From NCBI RefSeq assembly GCF_020400825.1, contig NZ_JAINVH010000005.1, positions 240,273 to 304,272 of the forward strand: DNA of 64,000 nt, in the 5' to 3' direction. This stretch comes from Streptomyces sp. HPF1205. GTDB taxonomy: Bacteria; Actinomycetota; Actinomycetes; Streptomycetales; Streptomycetaceae. The translations under genes were made by a program, and so were the position numbers. This document shows, piece after piece, positions 33,443 to 40,845 of the stretch. Under the pieces are notes generated by a model, which saw only the letters and a program-made list of their open reading frames with translations, made no database searches and had not been told where the DNA came from. How positions within the stretch are numbered: the stretch's first letter is position 1; every line of letters begins with the position of its first letter.

Positions 33443-34154
33443 GACTGAGCACCCCGTACGACTCGACGACCTCATCGACTTCGTCAAGGGCCGGCACCCC
33501 GGCGGCGACCCGCTCGCCGACCTGGAGCACGCCGTGGAGGTGGCCGCCCACCTCGGCGACGTCGCCGACCACCTCATCGGGCACTTCGTGGACCAGGCCC
33601 GGCGGGCCGGCGCCTCCTGGACCGACATCGGGCAGCACATGGGCGTGTCCAAACAGGCCGCCCAGAAGCGGTTCGTGCCCCGCGTACCGGAGGACATCGA
33701 CCTCTCCGGCGCCGCCACCTTCGAACGCTTCACCCAGCGGGCGCGCGTGGCGGTGGAGGCCGCGCAGGACGAGGCACGCGCCGCGCTGCACGGCGCGATC
33801 GAGCCCCAGCACCTCGTCCTCGGACTGCTCCGCCCCGGCGGCATCGCGGCGGACATCCTCACGCAGGCCGGCATCACCCCGGAGGCGCTGCGTGCCGCCG
33901 TCTCGACCCCCGGCGCCGAGGAGCGGCCTCTCGAAGGCCAGATGCCGGTGAGCCCCGCGGCCAAGAAGAGCCTGCAACTCGTCCTGCGCGAGGCCCTGCG
34001 CCTGGGCCACAACTACATCGGCACCGAACACATCCTGCTCGGTGTCCTCAGCGACGACCAGGAACCCGCGGCCCGGGCCCTGGCCGGCCTCGGCCTCACC
34101 CACCAGGGAGTCGAGGAGTCCGTCACGTCCATGCTGGCCGCGTTCGGCGCCTGA
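33441..34154 (+). CDS. HTH plus Clp N-terminal repeat protein (no ATPase)
   Basis: A 237-residue protein. Residues 58-78 read GASWTDIGQHMGVSKQAAQKR, a good helix-turn-helix. Residues about 93-235 contain the two Clp_N repeats (FTQRARVAVEAAQDEARAAL...QHLVLGLL and SPAAKKSLQLVLREALRLGHNYIGTEHILLGVL) found at the N-terminus of ClpA/ClpC, but no AAA+ domain follows. It may sense damaged protein or an arginine-phosphate-like mark through Clp_N and act on DNA through the HTH. The promoter lies between and under two identical palindromes, strongly suggesting autoregulation. The gene starts with a leaderless ATG. Confidence 0.85.
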   Translation: MTEHPVRLDDLIDFVKGRHPGGDPLADLEHAVEVAAHLGDVADHLIGHFVDQARRAGASWTDIGQHMGVSKQAAQKRFVPRVPEDIDLSGAATFERFTQRARVAVEAAQDEARAALHGAIEPQHLVLGLLRPGGIAADILTQAGITPEALRAAVSTPGAEERPLEGQMPVSPAAKKSLQLVLREALRLGHNYIGTEHILLGVLSDDQEPAARALAGLGLTHQGVEESVTSMLAAFGA

Positions 34155-34161
34155 TCCGGCA

Positions 34162-34183
34162 GGCGGGCCCGCATCGGCCCGCC
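34162..34183. terminator. bidirectional terminator
   Basis: GGCGGGCC and GGCCCGCC form an 8-bp stem with a 6-base loop between the convergent ends of the HTH-Clp_N gene and the methyltransferase. Confidence 0.6.
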
Positions 34184-34212
34184 CGTCGGTCCGGCCCGCA
34201 CGAGTCCGCCCG

Positions 34213-34953
34213 TCAGCCCTCCTTGCGCAGCGCCAGCAGCCGGTACACCGGGTCGGCGCGCGGGACGTCGGGGTCCGGCAGCCGCTCCAGGCGCCGTACG
34301 AGCGCGCCGGACTCCGCCTCGTCCAGCGCCAGCGCGGAGGCGAAGTAGCCGCGGGAGACGGCGGCGGCCGTGCCGGCCGGCGAGCGTCCCTGGCCGTGCC
34401 CGGTGAACCGCGCCTCACCGGCCCGCCGCAGCCCGTGCTCCGAGGCCACCGCCGTGATCCGCGGCTCGGCGTCGTGCGCCCGCGTCACGCGGTAGGGGGC
34501 GAGCAGCGCGTCCACGTCACTGTCCACGTCGTGGCCCGCGTCCTTGTCCACCGTCGCCACGAACACGCCGCCGGGCCGCAGCACCCGGGCGCACTCGGCC
34601 ACGACGGCGGGCGCGTACGGCAGCAGGTGCAGCAGCCACACCGCGCTCACCGCGTCCAGCGACTCGTCGGCGAAGGGCAGCCCCCGGCAGTCGCCGAGCG
34701 CGACCACCGGCCCCATGCGCCGCGCGGCCGCCGACAGCATGCCGGCCGACGCGTCCACCCCGAACACCCGCAGCCCCGGCCGTACCAGCCGCTCGGTGAC
34801 CAGGCCGGTCCCGCATCCCACGTCGAGCAGGGTGCGCGCCCGCTCGGGCACCAGCGCGAGTATCGCGCGCGCCGCGGCCCGCGCGCGCGGCACGCCCCCG
34901 CGTGTGGCGTCGTAACGCGCCGCCTCGACATCGTAGTCCAGCATGTGGGACAT
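34213..34953 (-). CDS. class I SAM-dependent methyltransferase
   Basis: About 246 residues. The UbiE/COQ5-like pattern is clear: TLLDVGCGTGLV (motif I, near residue 45), VFGVDASAGML, GLPFADESLDAVSAVWLLHLLP and CARVLRPGGVFVATVDK. The substrate is unknown. Two closely spaced ATGs (34953 and 34944) are possible starts, with no strong ribosome site. The gene is divergent from the SLATT operon; 268 bp separate their starts and carry the GCGTRTACGC repeats. Confidence 0.83.
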   Translation of the reverse strand: MSHMLDYDVEAARYDATRGGVPRARAAARAILALVPERARTLLDVGCGTGLVTERLVRPGLRVFGVDASAGMLSAAARRMGPVVALGDCRGLPFADESLDAVSAVWLLHLLPYAPAVVAECARVLRPGGVFVATVDKDAGHDVDSDVDALLAPYRVTRAHDAEPRITAVASEHGLRRAGEARFTGHGQGRSPAGTAAAVSRGYFASALALDEAESGALVRRLERLPDPDVPRADPVYRLLALRKEG

Positions 34954-35085
34954 GCTAGGCCCCGCAGATGAACGGCGGTCCGTCCCCCGTCTTGCGCACC
35001 GGTTACGCCGGGAAGTGCGCGCCGCGGCGCCCCCGGCGACTCCTCGCACCTCCGCCCCGTACCACCCCGCCACGCCGCCCGCCGT

Positions 35086-35130
35086 GCGTATACGCGGTCC
35101 GCCACCGCGGGGCGGCCTTCGCGTGTACGC
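35086..35130. promoter_or_regulatory. pair of GCGTRTACGC sites in the divergent region before the SLATT operon
   Basis: GCGTATACGC at 35086-35095 is a perfect palindrome, and GCGTGTACGC at 35121-35130 differs at one base, 35 bp apart. They lie about 90-135 bp before the SLATT start. A weak TACCCT -10-like box is at 35148-35153. No regulator is assigned. Confidence 0.4.
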
Positions 35131-35221
35131 GCGGCGACCGCACCCGATACCCTCTCGGGTCGGAGTTCCGTACGGATCCGGCGCCCGCGGGCGCCGTTCC
35201 GGCCGAAGGGGGAGCAGCACG

Positions 35222-36001
35222 ATGACGGTCGCGGACGAGAGCGTGGGCGCGGGCGGCGGTACGGGCGAGGGCTCCGCGGCGGACACCGCCGTGACCGCGA
35301 CGGCCCCCTCGGGCGTCCGCCGGGAGCGCCCGGCCCGGATCACTCCGCGCCGAGTCCAGGGCAGGGACCTGGAGTTGCGGTCCTTCCCCGAGGTCGGCTC
35401 CCAGGACCCGGACGAGCAGCGGGAGGCGCTCGCCGCCCTGCGGGCCTGGGCCGAGCAGAGCGCCGAGGACGCCATCGCCTGGTACCTGCGGGACAAGAAG
35501 CGCAAGCGCACCGGCTCCCGCCTCCTGCAGGGCCTGGCCATCGCCTTCGCGGTGGCCGGCACCGCCGTTCCGCTCGGCACGGCCGCGGCCGGCGGCTCCG
35601 GCCAGGGCTGGGGGTACGTCCTGCTCGCCCTGGCCGCCGGCTGCAAGGGCTTCGACCATTTCTTCGGCCTGTCCTCCAGCTGGATGCGGGACATCGGTGT
35701 CGCCCACGCGCTGCGTGCCGAACTGAACAAGGTCCGCCTGGAATGGGCCACCGACGTCCTGCGGGCGGGCCGCGCCTCCGCTCGTCCCGGCGAATGGCTG
35801 CAGCCTTCCGAGGTCGAACGCCAACTCGCCCTGATCGCCCGCCTGGTCGACGCCGTCCGTACCCACATCGACAGCGAGACCGCCGACTGGCAGGCGGAGT
35901 TCCGCTCCCGTACCCGCCAGCTCAACGAGCAGGGCCCGCTGCCCGGTCCGGGCGCTCCCGACCGCCTGCCGGGAACCTCCGCCGGGGTCGCGGGGCTGTG
36001 A
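35222..36001 (+). CDS. SLATT-like (DUF4231-type) two-helix membrane protein
   Basis: A 259-residue protein. Residues 1-60 are acidic/low complexity. Residues about 75-160 contain the SLATT-like pattern: helix AEQSAEDAIAWYLRDKKRKR, TM1 (LLQGLAIAFAVAGTAVPLG), TM2 (WGYVLLALAAGCKGFDHFFGL), then SSSWMRDIGVAHALRAELNKVRLEW. A helical tail with TADWQAEFRSRTRQ follows. SLATT domains are predicted pore-forming or membrane-targeting effectors of nucleotide-sensing and other conflict systems (Burroughs/Aravind analysis). The stop overlaps the GTG of the next gene, so it is the first gene of a coupled trio. The ATG has AAGGGGGA upstream. Confidence 0.72.
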   Translation: MTVADESVGAGGGTGEGSAADTAVTATAPSGVRRERPARITPRRVQGRDLELRSFPEVGSQDPDEQREALAALRAWAEQSAEDAIAWYLRDKKRKRTGSRLLQGLAIAFAVAGTAVPLGTAAAGGSGQGWGYVLLALAAGCKGFDHFFGLSSSWMRDIGVAHALRAELNKVRLEWATDVLRAGRASARPGEWLQPSEVERQLALIARLVDAVRTHIDSETADWQAEFRSRTRQLNEQGPLPGPGAPDRLPGTSAGVAGL

Positions 36002-39000
36002 CCCGCCGGCTGCTCACCGTCGTCCTGCACGACGGCACGGAGCACGACATCGAACTGCGGGCGCCCGACTCGACGCCCCTCGCGGAGGTCTACCGGCGGT
36101 TCGCGCAGGAGTGGGGGGAGCCTCCGCCCTTGCAGGTGCCCCTTCCCGGCACCGCGGTTTCCCTCAGGCGCGATCCCCGGTTGTTCGTGGACGGGCGGGC
36201 GCTGCGTTCGAACCGGTCCCTCGGCGGCTCCGCGTTGCGGGACGGGGCGCGGGTGAACCTGGGCCCGAGCGCGAACCCGCCGCCAGACGGGGGTACGGGG
36301 GAACTCGAGGTCCGTGTGGTCGCGGGTGACAGGGCCGGGTGGGGGTTCCGGTTCGCGCGCGGACGGCGCCGGCGGCGGGAGGTCCACGTGCTGTGTGGAC
36401 CAGCGATTCATGTCGGCGTGGACGGCATCGCCGCCAGGATCGGGCCCGAGCTGACCGGGAGCATCGACGGTCTGATGCTGCGCCTGAACGGCGGCGGCGG
36501 AGTGGACGTCGCCCGAGTCGGGGACGAGCCGATGGCGGTGGACGGGCGGCTCCTGCGCCCCGGCCGGAGCAGGGCGCGCGAGCCGATTCACGGCTGGGCC
36601 GCGTATCCCTGGCCCATGGGCAGTCTCCTGACGGTCGGCGAGAGCTGCCTGGAGTTCGGTCCGGTCGCGGATCTGGTGCCCGGGCCGGAACGGCCGGAGC
36701 CCGACGGCACCGAACTGGTGGCCGCGCCACTGCGCCGCCCCGGGCTTCCCGGCCCCCAGGAACGGTCGGTCGGCAGCCGGCGCCTGATCCGGCTGCCGGG
36801 CCGGCGCCGACCCGTCTCGGTCCCCGACGCCGCCGTACGCGCCCGCCGGGAACTCCCCGACGCGGCGGAGATCCGTTCCGCCGCGGTGAACCGCACGTCC
36901 CGGCTGTGGCAACGCAGCCCGAACGACGCGGACTTCCTGCTGCTGCGCTGGGGCCTGCGTCTTCCCGCGGCGGAGTTGAGCCCGGGCGGCCGGTCCGCCG
37001 ACCGGCCGCCCGCGCCGGACCGCACCGGCACGTCGGCCGGTCCCGCCCCCGTCGACCGGCCGGAATCCGGAACCGGAACCGCCGGCTCACCTACGCCGAC
37101 CCGTTCGTCCGCGGGGCGGGAGAGCGCCGTCCGGGCCGCCTCTGCGCCGGACGAGGCGCCCGGGCCGGCGCGGGAGCCCCGCGCAGGGACGGCCGGCGTA
37201 CCGGCGGAACCACCCGCCGGCCTCCCGGACACGCCCCGCCGCTTCCCCCCGCCCGGGCCCTTCGACGCCCCGTCGTCGTCCCCTCCCCGCCCCGTACGGG
37301 TGGGCCCTGCGCCCGAGGCAGGCGGGCTGCACCTCCCCAGCCTCGGAGTGGTCGGGATCGCCGGGCCGTGGGACCGGGCCCTGCGCACGGCGGCCTGGTA
37401 CGTGGCGCAGGCCGCCGTACTGCACAGCCCCGAGGACGTCGCGTTACGCGTACTGGCCGCCGACGAGGGTGCGCCCGGCTGGCGGTGGCTGCGCTGGCTG
37501 CCGCGGTCGTCCGCCGCGATCGACAGCCGGGACCGGCCCCGGATCTACTGCGGCACGGCCCGCGCCGCGGCCCAGGTGCGGGAGTTGCTGTACCTGATCG
37601 ACGTCCGCCTGCGGACGAGAAGGACGAGAAGGACCCAGCACCCCGCCCTCGTCGTGATCCTGGACCGTGCCCAGGCCCTGCGGGAGCTGCCGGGGGCGGA
37701 CCGGTTGCTGCGGGACGGGCCGCGCGCCGGGATCTACTCGCTCTGTGTCGAGTCCGAGGCCCAGCACCTGCCTCCGGAGTGCGCCGCGCGGGTGACCGTC
37801 GGCGCGGAGGCGGCCTGGACGGGCCCGGACGGCGCGCGCGTACCGGTCCTCCCGGACCTCGTGCCGTGGCCGTGGCTGGAGGAAGTGGCGCGGGCGCTGG
37901 CGCCGCTGCGGGTCGAGGCGCTCGCCGAGCGGCCGACGCAACTGCCGGCCAGGCGGCTGCGGGAGCTGCTGGGCCTGGAGCCGCCGGACGCGGAGGCCGT
38001 CGCCGCGCGCTGGGCGGTCGCACCGCGGTCCACCGCCGCCGTTGTGGGGGTGGCGCAGGACGGGCCGTTCACGCTGGACCTGCGGCGGGACGGGCCGCAC
38101 GCGCTGGTCGGCGGGGCGACCGGAGCGGGCAAGACGGAGTTCCTGCGGGCCTGGGTGGCCTCGCTCGCGGAGGCCAACCGGCCGGACGAGCTGCAGTTCG
38201 TGCTCATCGACTACAAAGGCGGCGCGGCCTTCGGCGCGCTGGACGGACTGCCGCACGTCACCGCCGTGCTGGCCGACCTCGACAGCCGCCAGGTCGACCG
38301 CGTGCTGACCCGGCTCGGTGCCGCGCTGCGCGCCCGGGAGAGCACGCTCAACGCCCACCGGGCCAAGAACCTGGAGGACTACCAGGCGCTGCGCGACCAC
38401 GACCCCGCCCTGCCGCCGCTGCCCCGCCTGGTGTTCGTCGTGGACGAATTCGCCGCCCTGGTGAGGGAGTTCCCCGAACTGGTGGACGGCCTGGTGACCA
38501 CCGCGCTGCGCGGCAGGTCGCTGGGCATCCACCTGGTGCTGGCCACTCAGCGGCCCAGCGGGCTGATCTCGCCGAACCTGCGGGCGGCGACCAATCTGCG
38601 GATCGCGCTGCGCACCACCGGCACCGAGGACAGCCAGGACATCATCGACGCTCCCGACGCCGCGTACATCAGCCCGACCGCCCCCGGCCGGGCCTTCGTC
38701 CGCACCGGGGCCGAGGACCTGGTGGAGGTGCAGGCGGCCCGGGTGACCTGCACCGCGGACCCCGTACCCCGAGTGGAGATCAGCGCCATGGACGACACGG
38801 GGGCGCTGCGGCCCTCTCGCAGCGTCCCCCTGCCGCCGGACCCGGACCCGGACCCGGATCCGGACCTCGACACCGACCTCGCCGCGCTGACCGAGGCGGT
38901 ACGGGAGGCGGCCCGGCTGCTGCGGGTGCCCGAGGTGCCCGGGCCGCTGCCGCCGCCGCTGCCCCTGGTGGTGACACTGTCGGAGCTGCCCGAGCCGGCC

Positions 39001-40845
39001 GCTGGCGGGCACGACCTCGCCCCGGTGGCCTTCGGGCTGGAGGAGGTCGCGGACGAACTCGTGCACAGGGCCGCCGCGTACGACCTCTCGCTCGACACCC
39101 CGCTGATCCTGGCCGGCGGGCACCGCAGCGGGCGCTCGCAGTTCCTGCGCACCCTGGCCGCGGCCCTCGCCCGCCGGCACAGCACCGCCGACGTCCACCT
39201 GTTCGGCGTCGACTGCGACGGGGGAGCCCTGCAGGCGCTGGCCGAACTGCCGCACTGCGGCGCCGTGGTGACGCCCGCGCAGCCGCAGCGGCTCGGGCGG
39301 CTGCTGGGCCGGCTGGTCGCCGCTGTGCACACCCGGCGGGAACTGCTGGCCACCGGGGGATTCCGGGACATCGCCGCCCAGCGGCAGGCGGTGCCCGCGC
39401 CGCGCCGGCTGCCGTACCTGGTGCTGCTGCTGGACGGCTGGGAGTCGTTCCACGCGTGCTCGGCCGCCCTGAGCGACGGCCGGTTCGCCGAGGACCTGGC
39501 GCTGCTGATGCGCGACGGCGGCAGGGTCGGCGTGCGGTGCGTGATCACCGCAGGGCAGCACGACCTGCTCGGCGGCGCATTGGCGAACAATCCCCAGCTC
39601 CTCATCGAGTTCCCGGTCCGCCTCGCTTTCGAGCTGTTCGACATCCCGCCCGCCCAGGGCGGCGAGGCCCTCAACCCCGGCCGCGCGCTGCGTGGGTCCA
39701 CGGCCACCGAGGTCCAGATCGCGCTGCTCGACGGCGTGCCCACCACCCGCGGCCAGACCGACGCGCTGGACCGGCTGGCCGCCGAGGTGCGCGAGCGGGA
39801 CGCCGACGTGCCCGAGACCCGGCGGCCGTTCCGTATCGAGGACACCCCGAGGTCCGCCGACCATTTCCTGGTCGGCGCGGGCAAGGGGCGGCCGGTGGGC
39901 CGGGAGGACGTGCTGGCGTGGCTGCGCGACCGGCACGCCACGGGCGCCTCCGCCGCGCTGCTCGGGCCGCGGCGGGCGGGCAAGACGTGGGTGCTGGAGG
40001 AACTGTCCCGGCGGATGGTCGCCGACGGCTTCCGCGCGGTGCACCAGCTGACCGTGCCGCAGCCCAGCGCCGCGGTCGACAGCCCGGACGCGCTGGCGGC
40101 GATCCTGGACCGCGAGGTGCGCGACGCCGCCTCCCCGGCGGAGGCGCTGCTGGACAAGGCGGAGTCCGGCACCGGCTCGGGACGGCTGATGTTCCTGCTG
40201 GACGAGGTGGGGCGGCTGGCCGGCTACGACGCGGCGGCCGTCTCCTGGCTGCGCGACCTCGGGCAGGCCGGCGCCTGGCTCGTCTACACGGGCACGGAGA
40301 AGGACTGGCGCTCCGTCGTGCGGCACGCCCTGACCTCGCCCGGGTCGAGCTTCGGCAACGACGTCAACGCGCGCGTCCTCGGGCCGCTCGACCCCGGCGC
40401 CGCCCTGGACTTCCTGTCCGGCACCGCCGCCAACCTCGGGGTCAGCCTCGGCCGCGACACCACCGCCGCGCGGATCGTGGAGTACGTCGGCACCTGGCCG
40501 TTCTACCTGCAGGTCGCGGGCGACGCGGTGGTACGGGCCGTGCAGGGCGACGACCTGTCCCCGCTGACCGACACCTCAGCGCTGAACGCCCTGCTGGACC
40601 AGCGGCTGCTGGACGAGTGGGCGCACCACTTCGAGACCCGCTGGGCGGAGATCGGCCCGGCCGGACGCGCCGCGCTGCTGGCCGCGCCCGGCACCATGCC
40701 GACCGGTGCCTCGCCCGCCCAGCGCCAGGACCTGCGCGATGTCGGGCTGCTGCGGCCGGGGGAGCAGTGGCTCGACGACAGGCCGCTCCTGGCCTGGATC
40801 GCCAGAAACGCCATCTCTTTGCACGACGGGGAGTCACCGGCATGA
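35998..40845 (+). CDS. giant FHA-like/FtsK-type ATPase fused to a STAND-like NTPase
   Basis: A 1615-residue protein of the SLATT operon. Residues 1-90 form a ubiquitin-like (YukD-type) region and 100-230 an FHA-like region. Residues 335-440 are a Pro/Ala/Arg-rich linker. An FtsK/SpoIIIE (EssC/EccC-like) ATPase follows with Walker A GGATGAGKT (705-713), Walker B VFVVDE (812-817) and LATQRPSG. A second FtsK-like module has a changed P-loop GGHRSGRS (near 1040-1047). From 1310 a third, unrelated NTPase has Walker A GPRRAGKT (1323-1330), LLDE (Asp1402) and a winged-helix-like end, as in STAND/AAA_16 proteins. Leu483 is coded by TTA. The GTG start overlaps the SLATT stop and the stop overlaps the next ATG. 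No WXG100 gene is near, so a type VII secretion role is not supported. Confidence 0.8.
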   Translation: MTRRLLTVVLHDGTEHDIELRAPDSTPLAEVYRRFAQEWGEPPPLQVPLPGTAVSLRRDPRLFVDGRALRSNRSLGGSALRDGARVNLGPSANPPPDGGTGELEVRVVAGDRAGWGFRFARGRRRRREVHVLCGPAIHVGVDGIAARIGPELTGSIDGLMLRLNGGGGVDVARVGDEPMAVDGRLLRPGRSRAREPIHGWAAYPWPMGSLLTVGESCLEFGPVADLVPGPERPEPDGTELVAAPLRRPGLPGPQERSVGSRRLIRLPGRRRPVSVPDAAVRARRELPDAAEIRSAAVNRTSRLWQRSPNDADFLLLRWGLRLPAAELSPGGRSADRPPAPDRTGTSAGPAPVDRPESGTGTAGSPTPTRSSAGRESAVRAASAPDEAPGPAREPRAGTAGVPAEPPAGLPDTPRRFPPPGPFDAPSSSPPRPVRVGPAPEAGGLHLPSLGVVGIAGPWDRALRTAAWYVAQAAVLHSPEDVALRVLAADEGAPGWRWLRWLPRSSAAIDSRDRPRIYCGTARAAAQVRELLYLIDVRLRTRRTRRTQHPALVVILDRAQALRELPGADRLLRDGPRAGIYSLCVESEAQHLPPECAARVTVGAEAAWTGPDGARVPVLPDLVPWPWLEEVARALAPLRVEALAERPTQLPARRLRELLGLEPPDAEAVAARWAVAPRSTAAVVGVAQDGPFTLDLRRDGPHALVGGATGAGKTEFLRAWVASLAEANRPDELQFVLIDYKGGAAFGALDGLPHVTAVLADLDSRQVDRVLTRLGAALRARESTLNAHRAKNLEDYQALRDHDPALPPLPRLVFVVDEFAALVREFPELVDGLVTTALRGRSLGIHLVLATQRPSGLISPNLRAATNLRIALRTTGTEDSQDIIDAPDAAYISPTAPGRAFVRTGAEDLVEVQAARVTCTADPVPRVEISAMDDTGALRPSRSVPLPPDPDPDPDPDLDTDLAALTEAVREAARLLRVPEVPGPLPPPLPLVVTLSELPEPAAGGHDLAPVAFGLEEVADELVHRAAAYDLSLDTPLILAGGHRSGRSQFLRTLAAALARRHSTADVHLFGVDCDGGALQALAELPHCGAVVTPAQPQRLGRLLGRLVAAVHTRRELLATGGFRDIAAQRQAVPAPRRLPYLVLLLDGWESFHACSAALSDGRFAEDLALLMRDGGRVGVRCVITAGQHDLLGGALANNPQLLIEFPVRLAFELFDIPPAQGGEALNPGRALRGSTATEVQIALLDGVPTTRGQTDALDRLAAEVRERDADVPETRRPFRIEDTPRSADHFLVGAGKGRPVGREDVLAWLRDRHATGASAALLGPRRAGKTWVLEELSRRMVADGFRAVHQLTVPQPSAAVDSPDALAAILDREVRDAASPAEALLDKAESGTGSGRLMFLLDEVGRLAGYDAAAVSWLRDLGQAGAWLVYTGTEKDWRSVVRHALTSPGSSFGNDVNARVLGPLDPGAALDFLSGTAANLGVSLGRDTTAARIVEYVGTWPFYLQVAGDAVVRAVQGDDLSPLTDTSALNALLDQRLLDEWAHHFETRWAEIGPAGRAALLAAPGTMPTGASPAQRQDLRDVGLLRPGEQWLDDRPLLAWIARNAISLHDGESPA
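38840..38872 (+). repeat. 6-bp repeat coding Pro-Asp
   Basis: A CCGGAC unit repeated about five times inside the FtsK-like gene, giving a PDPDPDPDPD linker between the first and second ATPase modules. Confidence 0.8.

Noticed and set aside
36164..40326. Long antisense frames inside the FtsK gene
   Set aside because: They follow the codon-position GC pattern of the sense gene and contain no recognisable domain.
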